DNA of 64,000 nt from Hedera helix (GCA_947179155.2 OX359287.1:1302501-1366500), one strand, 5' to 3'; shown: positions 47,394 through 61,500, counted from the stretch's first letter. Notes: a model not told the origin generated them from the sequence alone. Numbers and translations are program-made.

Positions 47394-48133
47394 TGCTATT
47401 GGCTAATGGCTAACTTTTTTGTTTTTGTTTTTTAAACTTCAAAATTGAGGATGAAAAAGCTTGACAAATGAAAAGGTAAATATTAATTTGGATCCCAAGA
47501 ACGTTGTTTAACCTGTATTTTCTTTCCCTGTACCTCAAATTTGTTATGCCTATGCATATTGTTGGGATGCAAAATCCAATGCCCTATATATAAGGGATGT
47601 GTTCTAGCACAGGTATTGCTCATCATCCTTAAAAATTTTATAAAATAGAAAAGTTAGTATAATTGCATTATATGGATGTCAAACAATAATAAAAATAATA
47701 AAAAAAAAAATTGCCCCTCGAGCTGAGCTAGGTCACCTGTTGGCGGGACAAAAATGGTCTAAGTTTTTATAGGCTAAAAAATAAAGGTCCAAAAATATAA
47801 TTTTTAACGAGTAGGTCAGATCGATCTGCGAGTCCGAACTAATTTTATCAGGTTTAGTATTATTATATATATAAGTAGAATCATTCATTCACACATTTAA
47901 TATCCATATGATTGTAAAATCCATATATATTCAAAACTGAATTGTCCCTTTCTTCCTTTCATTTAACCTTTAATTTTTCTATCTTTAAGGCATCCGTTTC
48001 ACGGTTAGTTAGCCTTCAGTGCTCTCATCTCTGGATCTCCTTTGAATTTTTTAGAGACTGCAAAAAGGAACACGACCTCATACAAGTAAAGCATAAAATC
48101 AAAAGAGGCGAAAAAAGAAATAGAACAAGGAGA

Positions 48134-48166
<33 letters not shown>

Positions 48167-48636
48167 ACAAAACAAATAGATATTTTATCTTGAATCGACT
48201 AACAAATTGATCGAGTTATGTTGATTAGACATGAGTCAATACTGAGTTTATTATTTCTTTTGATACGATATTTTATTGGTTAATTATGAGTCGATGAATA
48301 TTGAGTTCATCACTTTTATTAATATAATATGTGTGATAATTATAATTACATTAAAATTTTCGTATACTGGAATGTATTATTTCAATAGTTGGTGTGAATA
48401 CAATATATAATGATTTAATATACATGCAATTATTTAATTTTATATTCAATATATTGTTACTATTCATACTTAGATATACATCATAAATTTTTATTGCATT
48501 TATCGATGCTAACCCGATCCATGTCATGCCTAGATTATCAATCTAATATTTTCTAGAATGAATATACATAAGAAAATTCTTCTTTTTGAAATTTATCTAC
48601 AACATTAAATAGAAATATAAACATGATAATATGATA
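47394..48636. other. Intergenic, no gene seen
   Basis: AT-rich; includes a (TA)n run near 48,147-48,166. An 83-codon open frame at 47,942-48,193 has no recognisable domain and runs into the microsatellite, so I do not call it a gene. Confidence 0.5.
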
Positions 48637-48891
48637 CTCCTTTCGTTTCAAGATAAAAATTTTCTATTAATTTTTATGATCAAATTGACTATTTTTTAAA
48701 TTAATATGTTTTATTAATCTTTTATATATATATAAAAAATTTATAAATATTATAAATTACATATAATTTAGTATTAATCTCAATATTTATTTTTTTGAAA
48801 ATCTAAATATACATGTTTAATTATTAATTTTAAAAATAATCAATTTGACCGCAAAAGTCAATAGAGAACATTTATCTTGAGACGAAAATAA
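48637..48891. mobile_element. Stowaway-like MITE
   Basis: About 255 bp. The left end, CTCCTTTCGTTTCAAGATAAA, and the reverse complement of the right end, TTATTTTCGTCTCAAGATAAA, form a terminal inverted repeat that continues for about 60 bp (GATCAAATTGACTATT against GGTCAAATTGATTATT). TA dinucleotides flank both ends, as expected for Tc1/mariner-related Stowaway elements. Confidence 0.85.
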
Positions 48892-48893
48892 TA

Positions 48894-51189
48894 TATACTT
48901 AATACTTCTTTGGATAAATATACAAACATAATAATTGATAATAATATTCAGACATTATACTCATTTTTATCATTAAATGGTATTATGTGATATTAAAATC
49001 CGTACTACATAATACTATTTAATAATAAAAATGAGTTTAGTATTTTGTATTGTATTCGATTATTATATTTATATATTTATTCTACTTCTTTTATTTTAAA
49101 AATTGATAATAGCTAAAAACTTCATTCCACTTTATAATTTAAAATTAAGAATTTATCTTTAATTTTTTTAAAAAAATATTTATCTTTTCTTTAGTTTATG
49201 GGTGTGTGGTCAGCTAATTATTACTTGTAAATTACTTTCTACCATTCATGATTGAGATTTGAGGGTGGGGCAGTGGATTTTCCACCCGAAGCGGACGCAA
49301 TGAGTGATCATCAGTTACTACATTTAGTTTACCATTATTATTCCATTCCATTCCATTTGACGATGATGATGATATATTCTTGATGGGTGAATGAATCTCC
49401 TCCTAAACTATTACTATTATTATTATTATATTGATTGATACCTTTTACATACATACCCAATATCCTCTCTCCTACTTTTATCTTCATGAGCCAGCCGTAA
49501 CAAATACGCTGAAAAATAAAAAGAATAATTTTTTAATATTTTAAATATACTAAACGTTCCGAGAGTCCTTTTAGGGGGACGGGACATTCGATTTGAAATG
49601 ACGATCGATTTTTTTTAATTTTTTTAATATTTATTTTAATTTAAATAATTATAAAATTTAGATATAATTTAAATATATATTCTAATTATTTATATATATT
49701 TAAATTACTAAATTTTACAAATATTTGAGTTTTTAACGTTCCAAACACTGTATAACAACGGCAATCATTGGGGATGGAAAATTATTTCAATTCAGGTTTA
49801 TTAGCATGTAATTTTTATAAAAAAAAAAAAAGGAAAAAGAAAAAAGAGTAAGACTTGAGTGTAATTTAAATGTGAAAGGAAGGGTATAAATGGAAGAAGA
49901 AAGAGTAGGGTGGTGGAAAAGAGAAAAGTAGTCTGCTGCGGAAACAGGCGTCAAACCTTCCCGTCAACACCAAACGCATAACGCATGCACGCACGCGCTT
50001 TCTCTTTCTACTTCCGGACTTTCAGAAATTTATTTAGAAAATTAATATTTTCATAAAAAAAAAAAAATTTAATTTTTATTTATTTATATAAAATAAAAAA
50101 ATTATTTATAGAACAACTATTACGTGATACTCCATATAAATATTGAAATAATAGTACATGAATAATATAACATATTATATAACAGATATTTTAATATCAC
50201 TAAATAATTATTTTATAAAATAAATTTTATTTATTATTTATATGCAAAGAACTTTATAAAAATATTAATTATCTTAAAATATTATTCCTTTCATTTTAAG
50301 AAAACAGAACTGATTAAAATAATAGTAATTTAATAAAATACTCCTCCTCCTCTTACATTCTTCTTATCGGTAGCAGACTACTAGCGTTGGAAGGAAACTA
50401 ACCATTTTAGTTGGTTGGTTGGGTTAATCTCTCCCCATCACTTCACCCTGTTTAAAAAACCAGTAAAAAAACAGATCAAGTTAATTATAACAATCGTCTC
50501 GAAGGACACCTATTTCTAACACTTGGCACCCCACATAGTATATCCTTTCATTTTTGTCCTTAAACTACCAAAACTACACCACACGTGACGCGACTCCCTC
50601 TATCTGTTGTACACCCGCTGATACACATTTTTTATTTAGGGAATTTATATTTTTTTAACAGGTAAAAATATGAATTTAACAAGTTTATTTTCACACGAAT
50701 AATAAGTGAGATTGAATACTTTATAAGAGTAATATTGATTTTTTAAATAAATATAAATACACAATAATCAAATATTATATTCATCTATATTATTAAAATT
50801 CATATCATACTCTATTTTTTATTATTAGATATACTGTTTGATATAATATTTGATTATTATCTGTACAAATTTATTCTAATTTATCTGGCTTCTAAAACTT
50901 TGAGACTCATTTGAGTTATTGGGGAAGAATTTTTTAGATAAGGATCGGAGGGCATTAAAATTATATTTTTCTTTATAATTATTCAGATTCGATTTGTATA
51001 AAATTAATTTTATGATAAATTAAATAATAAAATAATATGGTATTAACACCCAATCCTAAAAGTAAATATTATGAAACGGAAGGCTAAATAAAATAACTGG
51101 GATGGGTAAATTTATTAATTTGCGTAAACACTAGAATGTCCATTATGCAATTCATTAGTCAAAAAGAGAAAGTACAACTGTTACACACG
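48894..51189. other. Intergenic sequence upstream of the DUF630/632 gene
   Basis: AT-rich, with no gene and no clear transposon. It presumably includes the promoter of the gene at 51,534, but I could not single out a TATA box with confidence. The 150 bp before 51,230 contain several pyrimidine-rich stretches. Confidence 0.45.
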
Positions 51190-51229
51190 CACAAAATAAT
51201 ACTCCACTAGTACCGAATCACAGCCGACG

Positions 51230-51424
51230 ATGAAGAAGCAGCAGCCTTCTCTCTATCTCCTCCTCCTCCTCATCCCACCTACACTCTCTCTCTTCCCTAC
51301 TACCACTCTTCACCGCCTTTCAGCCTGCTACCAGTCAAACCGTCGACTGACTCTACCCTGTCAGAAAGATTCCTTCCCCTTTTCTCTTTCTCTCTTCCCT
51401 AACCCTAACCCCCGCTCCCCTTAG
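51230..51424 (+). CDS. Possible upstream ORF in the 5' leader
   Basis: A 64-codon frame beginning at ATG 51230 and stopping 110 bp before the main start. The predicted peptide has a hydrophobic stretch near its N-terminus (LYLLLLLIPPTLSLF). The sequence is strongly TC-rich, as plant 5' leaders often are, and the peptide composition (Leu, Ser, Pro) may just reflect that. The base at -3 is A, a better context than that of the main start (T at -3). If transcription starts upstream of 51,230, this frame could reduce translation of the main protein. The transcription start is not known. Confidence 0.3.
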   Translation: MKKQQPSLYLLLLLIPPTLSLFPTTTLHRLSACYQSNRRLTLPCQKDSFPFSLSLFPNPNPRSP

Positions 51425-51533
51425 CCGCACTATTTCTCTACTTTCTTTCTGTTTTGCAACAATTCAATTCGTCCCGGCTAATTTCAGTTTTTTTGTTTGT
51501 TTGTTTGTTTTGATTTATTCATTTGATTGATTG

Positions 51534-54500
51534 ATGGGCTGTACGAGCTCTAAGCTCGACGACCTCCCGGCGGTGGCGCTCTGCCGCGACCGCTGCGCCT
51601 TCCTCGACGAAGCCATCCACCGGCGCTATGCTCTCGCCCAAGCTCACCTCGCCTACTTTCACTCTCTCAAAGCCATCGGCCTCTCTCTCCATCGCTTCTT
51701 CGACCGAGATCTCGAATTCTCTGCCGCCGCCGTCCCCCCTTCTCCGGTCCTTAACCTCCCCACCCACCGTAAAGGCGATCCCCAACCATCCGCTTCACAC
51801 CCGGCAGCTATTCCCCATCCCCATCCCCATCCCCATCACTCTCACTCCAATTCTAATTCCAGTTCGCATCTTCACTTTAACTCTGATTCCGAGGACGATG
51901 AAGATGATTCCGCATCTGATTATCTTCATGACCATTCCGATCATGATTCCCCCAATTCGCATAATCCGTACGGTCATCTCAACTATGTGGATCATGAAAT
52001 CCCACCTTCGTATAATCAAGTTGATGGTGGTGGTGGGGGTGGATTTATGAACATGAATTACATGAGGAACAGAGCGACGCCGTCCGTCGTATACGAGCAA
52101 CGCCCAATGAGTCCAGAAATAGTACAAATCGGCGATTCTTCATCTACTTCTTACTATCCGTATACGTACAATAATCAAATTCCTACCACTTATCCTCCTT
52201 TCTACAATAATTATACAAATTACGATGGTTTTTTTGGTTCATCCCCACCTACTCAACCTACCGTGGCCGCAGCTTCGGTTGCTTCCTCGTCTAAACAGCC
52301 GCCACCTCCGCCATCACCTCCCAGGGGCTCAGCTTGGGATTTTATAAATCCATTCGAGACTTTTGAGAAGCATTACCCGTACACGCCGAGCCGAGACTCC
52401 AAGGAGGTAAGAGAAGAGGAAGGAATTCCTGATTTGGAGGATGAGGATTACCAGCAGGAAGTAGTTAAGGAAGTATATGGAAACCAAAAGTTTGTGGATG
52501 ACCGAGGTAGTGTGGGCGGAGATATTTACTCAAAGCCATCTCTGGCGGATGATGAGAAAAGGAAAGGAAAGGGGAATAATAATGATTCCGAGTTGCATTA
52601 CAGGCCGAGCTCGTCAATGGAGGATGATCCATTGGAATATGAGGTGCATATGGTGGATAAGAAAGTTGTTGATAAGGAGGATAAGTCTGGCCATGGCCCA
52701 AATGCGGCTGCTTTTAAGGGTTTTCGTGATGATTCTGAAGTAGTGAAGGAAATTGAAGCTCAATTTGAGCGAGCTTCGGAATTGGGGAGTGAGCTTGCAA
52801 AGATGCTTGAAATTGGAAAACATCCATATAACAGCAAGCATGCTGCCTATCAAGGTGTGATAATTTCTCTATAATTTGATATTGTAAGTTTTTTAAGAAC
52901 TTATCTTACTGATCAAATTGATGGGCTTGTATACCCGTTGTAAATATACAAGTAAAAAGACAAACTTGATCTGTTTTAACTTCATTTGTGTAGTTTTAAT
53001 TTTCACTTTTTTTTGATATGTGCTCAGCTGTTTCATCCAAGATGTTAAATGTAATTGCTCCTTCACTTTCAGTAGTATCCTCAGAGACTTCTACTTCTAA
53101 AAGTGCTGATTCTTCCTCTATTGAGAAGGCTGATCCAGCTTACTTAGATATTGACCATATTGTGAGGTTGAGCTCTGGAAATCTTTCTTCTACTTTACAG
53201 AAGTTGCTCCTTTGGGAGAAGAAATTATATCAGGAAGTTAAGGTATTTAGTGTGTTATCTGTGTTTTATTTCAATTTCATTTTTTTGTTATCGATAAATT
53301 CGTCTTCATTTTGTTGCTTTCATATTATATTTGTACTTAAATACATGTATGTAGCTCGTATTGCGTAGGAAGCTATTCAATAATTTATATTGATGGCATT
53401 CGTGGATGAGTGGTTTAGCCTTAATATATGATAAATTCTTGTACAGGCAACAGTAATAGTTTTGGTCCACTGAGGTTCACTTGGTTATACACAGATTTAT
53501 GATGGCCATATACTTGCAAGTGTGATCTTAATACTGGCAGGGTGGTAGTTAGTGTTATCATGTAATTACAGTTGTTTAACAATACATCTTATTAGCTAAA
53601 TATTATATAAGTTCCCGTGGGTGTGATAGGTTTAGGTTCTTTTATGTAGGAGAAATATCTAGTTTAAATATGTCCCTTTCCCTTCACACTGTCTGCTCTT
53701 AGCCTTGACAATATTTTGTTTTATTGGACTGCTATATTCCTCGACGAACCTCATACACATCCTGCCTTTTCCACTTGTTTTGGTTGTGTTTATCCTACAT
53801 CCCTACTTAAAAATTCTTCAACTTGTATGCATTTTTTTGTGTGTTTCTTGTTGCAGATTAATTCTGAAAAGCATGTTGTGTTGGAAACAGTCAAACCCAT
53901 GCAAAATGTTTCGATATGTGATCTTGTGCATATTTTCCTTTACTTCTGATTGAAAGATTAATATCCTGTAAACTGGTTTAATATCAAGAAACAGATAGGA
54001 AATGAGTATACTAAATACAGAAAATACAAAAGTAGTAATGCTTTTATTGTGTCCCTATGGTGTTTGGAACTACTATCTATGGTCATAAAAATAAAGTAAG
54101 AAATTTATGTTTGTTAATATTTTAAAAGACAAGATTATGCTTATGCTCGTTGTAGGTTGAGGAGAAAATGAGAATTCAGCATGAGAGGAAGTGCAGAAAG
54201 CTGAAACGTCTGGATGAAAGGGGTGCTGAGGCTCAGAAGGTTGATACAACAAGAATTTTAGTCAGGAGTCTTTCCACAAAAATTAGAATTGCAATTCAAA
54301 TTGTTGATAAGATTTCTGTGAAGATAAACAAGTTGAGAGATGACGAGTTGTGGCCACAACTAAATGAATTCATCCAAGGGTATGTGGTTCTTTTACCTTC
54401 TATATACTCTGTGCAGACTCTGTCTTTTCTTCCGTACATTCTTTTATACTATGTTGCTTCCATGGCCAAGGTCAATATATTATATTCGGACGACTTTTTC

Positions 54501-56284
54501 TGAATGATATTGCATGCGTTTACATTTTACGGATACTATTGCTAGCTTTTCAATGTGTCTACCGTTTTGCTTTCTTTTTGTCCCCTTCTATTTTATTACT
54601 TTGTGATTTAAAATCTTGTCTTCTCTCATGTGCATAGTGATAAATTTATTCGTGATCTGGTGAAAACATCCTACACACCCAACTCCTTTTAATTTGCTCG
54701 AACCTAAAATATTATTTTAAAAAGAGGATTCTTATATCTATGAAAAACTAGGCACTTTTGTGGTTGTGCAAGAGACGGTTTTTAAGTTAATTACATACCT
54801 CAAAGAATTAGGCAATGTTAAATGGAGTGTATCACTGTTTCAACTTTCAAGACCTACCTTCTATAATAAATTGTATAAATCAAATTAATCTTGTGTAAAT
54901 GGCTGTATGATAGCAATTTGCTTGGTAGTGAGGATGATTCTAAGAGGTGGACAAGGTGGAACTACTCACCTCAGTTGGTACTCTATGTGCAGAATAGAAG
55001 GGGAGTCTCAGTCATTTACGGTATTATGAAGTAGAGTTGTTTGTACACCTTTAGTTACAGATTGGATCTCTTAGGTTATGTTCGACTTTGTTTAACTGAA
55101 AAGTGGTTATTAGGTTTGTGGAAGATATGAAGGATATCCCTTTATATCTGTGTGATGTTTGATTTAGCAGATATCCCTTTAGTGGATTTTCGTGGGAAAA
55201 CAATGTGGATATCCAAGGAGTCTAAATTGTGTATCGATAGCAGTTGGTCTCTTATATGTTTTGCCCCTTCTTCAGGCATTATATAGTACAACTCTCCAAA
55301 AGAAATAAATCAAGGTCTGCAATAATTTGTGCAACTATAATGACAGCTTCCTCATAAGCAAGGACATACATATCACTATTTAGGATATGTTCTTTTAAGT
55401 TTTACTTCTGGCCTACTGATCTTCCTAGTTGATTCATGTTTTGAATTTTTTGATGCCATGCTATTCCTAGCATTTATGGTTGACATTCATTCTTCACATC
55501 GTCTGATGGTGGCTTACTTCTTGTTATTAACTTCAGGTTGACCAGAATGTGGAAATCCATGCTTGAATGCCATCATAGTCAATGTCAAGCCATTCGAGAA
55601 GCTAGAAGATTAGATGCTATCATATCAAACAAACACTCCAGTGATGCTCATCTTGAAGCCACAATACAGCTTGAACACGAGCTTCTTAATTGGGTTTTCT
55701 GCTTCTCTTGTTGGGTTGGTACCCAGAAGGGTTATGTCAAAGCATTGAATAACTGGCTTCTGAAATGTCTTTTGTATGTACCCGAAGAGACACCTGATGG
55801 GATAGTTCCTTTTTCTCCTGGTAGGATAGGTGCACCACCTGTGTTTGTAGTCTGTAATCAGTGGTCGCAAGCATTGGAGTCAATTTCTGAGAAGGAAGTG
55901 GTTGAGACGATGCGAGATTTTGCCGCAAGTGTGCTACAACTCTGGGAACGGGATAAGCAAGAAATGCGCCAGAGAATGATGGTGAACAGCGCGATGGAGA
56001 AGAAAGTTAAAATCTTAGAGAGGGAAGACCAGAAGATACATAAGGAGATTCAGGCATTAGATAAAAGGATTGTTCTGGCTTCTGGGGATGGCAGTCATCT
56101 CTCAGTGACTGGGCAGATGGTGTATCAGAGTGAAACTAGCAACAACACTAGTTTTCAGTTGAGTATGCAACGTATTTTTGAGGCAATGGAGAAGTTTACT
56201 GCTAGCTCCTTGAGAGCTTATGAGGAGCTGTTGCAACGCAATGAAGAGCTAATACTTGCTGGAGAGAAGGATAAAGTTTCATAG
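51534..56284 (+). CDS. DUF630/DUF632 protein (NRG2/REL2-like)
   Basis: Four exons: 51534-52854, 53028-53242, 54156-54379 and 55537-56284. All junctions are GT-AG and the frame stays open, giving 835 residues. The start is ATG 51534, because the codon before it is TTG and the protein then begins MGCTSSKLDD, a myristoylation/palmitoylation-type start. DUF630 covers about residues 1-60. A His/Ser/Asp-rich linker follows (about 85-150), then a QPPPPPSPP run and the conserved SAWDFINPFE motif (about 263-273). DUF632 runs from about 400 (VVKEIEAQFERASE) to about 665 (GYVKALNNWLLKCL). A charged, probably coiled-coil C-terminal region ends the protein. Known relatives include Arabidopsis NRG2 (nitrate signalling) and rice REL2 (leaf shape). 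Function here is inferred only at family level. Introns 2 and 3 (913 and 1,157 bp) contain no transposon that I recognise. Confidence 0.95.
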
Positions 56285-58561
56285 CGCTGCATACATTAAA
56301 TTGAAAGTTTGTCCTCTCTGTTGAAAGGGTGATTCAGCTCTCAACCTGCAACTTTCAGTTCTGTTGCTAGATCGGGTGGATGATATGATATTTGAAGTTT
56401 CAAAGGTTCACTCTACCATTTCTGGATATTGACCGCACTTTGTTTACGTACTGGCAATATTAGTTTCCATTGTCTGTTGGAAAGATTGGTTGACACAACT
56501 CAAGGTCATGCTTTTGGTGCATTGGGCCACTGCACGATGGCAATGCCTTTGCATTCACATCATTGACAAATTTTTGCGCAGTTTGTGATTCTGAGCCAAC
56601 TATGTTCCCCTGATAAGAAGAATTTGTATCCAATGGAAGCTTGATTTAATGTGAAGCCAAGTCTGAGCCAATATGGCCTCGTTAGCTTTAATTGCCGTTT
56701 CACAAGCTGTAGTTTGCTAGCTCAAGTTGGGCGGTGTTCTATTTATTTATGACTTGATACTGGACTCATTTGAGCTTCTTGATAAGGATTTTGCTACTGC
56801 TAGTTATGACTCTTAAGAAGGTATGGTTCGGGAGAGGCCTTGAATGATAGTCTGAAGTTGACCTTGAAATATTGGTCACTTAATAGAGCTTCTGTAGCAG
56901 TGGAGATGACACCAGAGACCTGCTATTCTGTTTCCTGGTTTTACATTGGAAAGGTGAAGCTGCCCTGCATGGAAAGTGGTCCAGGGCACCAACAGAGGTA
57001 AGTTGCCAGAGCATTGCCCGAGGACAGACAAAATGTTGCCCCAATTTTGCATTAGGATTATTAGATGATTTGAAGCTCAGGCTTAGCCTGCTGTTTAGTG
57101 ATGAAAGTCAAAGGACTGGCCTAATCAAAGTACATAGCTTTAAACAATATCTTTGTATAATAGAAGAGTAACATATGTCTCAATTTTTATATTTATTGTA
57201 CAGAAATGTTGGAGTATTTTTTACTATATTATTCTAAACGAACCTTCAAAGCGCGGCAAATGCAATGGACTCTGCTGGCGTTAACTTCTTGTTGAACATT
57301 ATAAATAATTAACCGGTTGAAGAACACGACGGGATCCTAGTGTGCTACTTCTGGGTGCGGAATGGAATGTGTTGGGGCTATTTGATTTGGGTTTGTGGTT
57401 AGCTTACATTGACCTGGGTTGTTAACCTCATGCAATCAACTCGTGCTGTACTACTGCTGCTGTTGTGTGTTGTTTTATCATACGAGGATCTTTACATTGT
57501 CATCAAATAATTGAGGTGTGATATTGGACCAGAGTGTGAATCCAATGTTGTTTCATCGCTGGAATTGGAAAGCCATCTGGATTCTGGTCTTGGCATGATT
57601 GACTTGTTGTGTAGGAGAAAATTGGCATTGGCTGGCCCTCCCTTGCCTAAAGCCATGGCTAAAAAGTTTGTAGTCGTACCCGACCAAATGCAATGAATCC
57701 GCCCCCCGGTCCCCCTTCTTTTTTCTTCCTTCCTTCCTTGTGGAATTTTATTGGAGTTTACATTTCAAACTTTTAATGTGCAAATTATTGGCCATTTCAT
57801 CATTCTTGTTTTACTGTGTTTTTAGACTTGGGTCTTTCTTGGATTGGGATATAGTTAAACATAGCAGCGTTCTTCTAATAATTTATCCCCACTAATAGAT
57901 TTTAGTAGTTAATTATATTTTTTAGAATATACTAAGCAAATTTTAACATGCTTTGAGAGACATATATCCAGAGTTAAACGAGTAGAATGCACATTGACAA
58001 TTGGGTGACGCGTGCATATAGGGAATATATTTCCACAATATACTGATATTTATCAAGTTGTCATGATCATAGGAAATTTAACACAGTATTATAGCTTGCT
58101 TTTAAACATTTCCTAAGGGGAAAAGTCCACAGGGGAACCTTCCAACTCATGCCACCTTTCCAATTCTGATAATGATGATGATATTAACACGAAGAAACCT
58201 ATTCTTCACCGCAACATTTTATTGAACTAATTACACCTCCTTCATTATTCCACCCACCAAACCACATCTCATAATGCTAAATAGAGATGGAGACCTTCAA
58301 TTTTGAGGACAATCTTGTCAAGAACGAACAAACAGCCATCAAGAATCAATAAACTTAACCCCCAAGAACTACCCACCGTCATCTTTCTATGTAAAAGACA
58401 AAGTGATGCAACTTAACATGAACAAATAAAAAACAGATCCCATTTTCCCCATACCCATTCATTTTTTCTCTCTGTCTCTCTCCCCTACCATTTTCTCTTG
58501 TTAAAAAATAGTTCCTTTTTCCAATCAATTGAAACAAGTCTGAGAAGACAGTGACAGAATC
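56285..58561 (+). other. 3' flank of the DUF630/632 gene and BSK promoter region
   Basis: The first 900-1,000 bp are less AT-rich than the intergenic DNA further left and probably include the 3' untranslated region, perhaps to about 57,240; no clear polyadenylation signal settles the end. A 61-codon frame at 57,511-57,696 has no recognisable domain. A CCCCCCGGTCCCCC stretch near 57,702 is followed by T/C-rich sequence. Bases 57,900-58,561 should hold the promoter and leader of the BSK gene; a TC-rich tract near 58,470-58,500 fits a 5' leader. Confidence 0.45.
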
Positions 58562-61500
58562 ATGGGCTGCTGGCAATCAACCTTTTTAGCTAAGGAACAC
58601 CCAGAAAAAGATCATCATCAGCGGCAGCAATTCCACCTCCACCTCCACAACCACAACCACAACCACAACCTCAACCACGACCATAGCCACAGCCCAAACC
58701 CACCGGTTAGCCACCCACCATTTTCCGGCGTACCAGACCCGGTGCCACCCTACGGAATTCCGCCCTTCTCTGAGTTCTCCTTTACGGACCTCAAAGCTGC
58801 AACCAATAACTTCAGCTCTGACTTCATAGTCTCCGAAAGCGGCACAAAGGCCCCCAATCTTGTCTACAAGGGCAGACTCCAGAACAGCCGTTGGATTGCT
58901 GTCAAGAAATTCACCAAATTGGCCTGGCCTGATCCTAAACAATTTGCGGTATTCTTTGTTTTCCTTTACTTGATATTTTTACTTTTGCAGTTATTGAGTT
59001 AGGCTAATATTATGTATGGATTAATTAAACTTTGGGCTTTTAGGAGGAGGCATGGGGTGTAGGGAAGTTGCGGCATCAAAGGCTTGCTAATTTGATTGGA
59101 TATTGCTGTGATGGTGATGAGAGATTACTTGTTGCTGAGTACATGCCTAATGATACTCTTGCTAAGCATTTATTTCACTGTATGTATATGATTAATTACA
59201 TGTTGGATTTTATTCCTTAAGAAATTTTACTTGGTGTATTTGGGATTGTTAAAGTTCATGTAATTTTAAGTTTTTCATTTGTCGTATGTTTACACTGTTA
59301 TGAATGCATATGTGAGCTTGTCATATGAGCGGTAGATCCCATATCAGTAGTATGAGATACTAATGTGGAGTTGATATAGGCTTGAACCTCGTCTCTTGGA
59401 CAATTAACTTTTCAAGAGGAAATCAGGAGCTAGAGCCTATATCGTAATATTTGGCATCAGAGCAGACGATTCGTGGAATTACCGGTTAAGCGGAAAGGGC
59501 TACCTAGAGGCTTGATTAAAATACCGGTTAAGCGGAAAGGGCTACCTAGAGGCTTGATTAAAATACTGATAGATGCAAAGGCATTGGGTCAGTGTCACTA
59601 GAGTGAAGCCATTGTGAATACTGTGGGGTTGATATAGGCTTGAACCACTCCTCTTGGACAACTAGCTTTTTAGGAGAAAATAAGAGGCTAGAGCCTATCT
59701 CGTAATACACTAGACAGATTTCTTTGATTGCTGCAGTCATGTCACACTTTGCATCATATGTCCATAAAATGATTTAGGTAATGGGTTTTTTCTCTTGCCA
59801 TATGTTGGTTTGTTTCTGTAAAGGGACAATGATGAGTGGTCCAAACAAATGTATGATGCATTTGGTGAAAATCTCTATTCTTGTACATGTAGTTTTATGG
59901 GACTGACATTGCAGTTAGGTCTGCCTTTATTGTTTTGGATGGTTCGATGTTGCGTAACTGTAATTTATTAGTGTCTGAGGATTGGAAGAATATGTTATTT
60001 TACATTGCAGGCTCAATCCAATTTGTTTTGGCTATATGGTACTCCCTCCCTTCCAAAATTAGATATACATTTATATTTTTAGACTATAAAGTGATGTGAT
60101 GTTCCTAACATGCCATTACTTTTATACTTAGTTTATTGAGCACTATCATACCACCACCACTACTTTTCTAGCCAATGTTAGGGATAAGTTTGGAAAAATA
60201 AAACTATCCTTAAAAGTTGTCGTTTTACAAATGTAAATTTGGAACGGAGGGAGTGTCAATTGACCTTAGTTGAAGTGTAGTTTTCAATACTTTTCTTAAT
60301 CACAGATAATCAGGACGGTAGTATATCTGTATTTGTATGTTACTTCTTCCTTTTTATTTGACGCCCTTGTCCTTATAATGTCATAGTTCTTACAGGAGCT
60401 TCTTTTGGCTCTCTTTTACTCACATTGCTTCAGTGCTTCTGCATTCAAATTGAAAATTTTGTGTTGGATTTTATTGAGGAATTTATTTATCTTGACAGGG
60501 GAAAATCAGACCATTGAATGGGCCATGCGATTAAGAGTAGCACTTTATATAGCTGAAGCCTTGGACTATTGTGGCACTGAAGGTCGTTCATTGTACCATG
60601 ACCTGAATGCTTATAGGGTTCTTTTTGATGAGGTATGTCAGACATTCAACATTTTCAAACACTGAGTTTTATTATCAGTTTTATGAGTATCTGCTCAGTT
60701 ATTTCTTCCACTTCCTCATCTGTATTAGCTAATGGTTAGTATTTCTGTGGACCTTGTAGGATGGTGATCCCAGACTCTCATGTTTTGGTTTAATGAAAAA
60801 TAGTAGGGACGGGAAAAGTTATAGCACAAATCTAGCCTACACACCGCCAGAGTATCTAAGAAATGGTGACTATTTCTCTATCCCGAAGATGCATTTGTTC
60901 ATTATTCAATTTTAGTTTTATGGTTCTGGTCCTGCATACTCAAAGGGATATGGTCACCTGTCTTGATCTATATTTCAAGTTCTCATTTACATTAATGAGT
61001 TTTTTTATACATGGTTAAACTGGTGGCCATCTTCCACGTAAAACTTTTTCTCCAAATTTAGGTACTCACACTAATACAAAATTCATTGACTTGATAACGT
61101 GTAATCTGCACTTTTTTATTTATAAAATGGATTACAATAATAGTTCAATGCCATCTGTCGAATTCTTCTCAATTTCATTGTTTGAAGAGCCTAATCGGGT
61201 CTTATTATAGACTGCCTACTAATTTGGCATGTGCAGCTGCCATTACCAGAAATACAGAAACTTGGTTCTTCTCTCCACAAAAGAAGAGGAGATGCAACAA
61301 TTTCCATCTATCATAGTGCAACTTCGATGGCCAGTCAGTCTAACAGTATAAAACAAATATAATTTGTCACATTAGATCCACTGAGAACAAATATAGGAAA
61401 TATAATCTGGTAGATTTCGAGAAAATCCGTGGCCTACGTACATCTTGTTAGAGATAAAATAAATGTATTGAATAATGTTATTATAAAGAGTACTAAAGCC

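Noticed and set aside
47942..48193. 83-codon frame ending in a TA repeat
   Set aside because: No domain, and the end is a microsatellite.
51531..51533. Start codon of the DUF630/632 protein placed one codon earlier
   Set aside because: Bases 51531-51533 are TTG; the ATG is at 51534 and gives the Met-Gly-Cys start expected for the family.
51795..52127. Antisense and alternate-frame ORFs over exon 1 of the DUF630/632 gene
   Set aside because: They shadow a well-supported exon whose frame continues correctly across three introns.
57511..57696. 61-codon frame between the two host genes
   Set aside because: No domain and short; more likely 3' flanking sequence.
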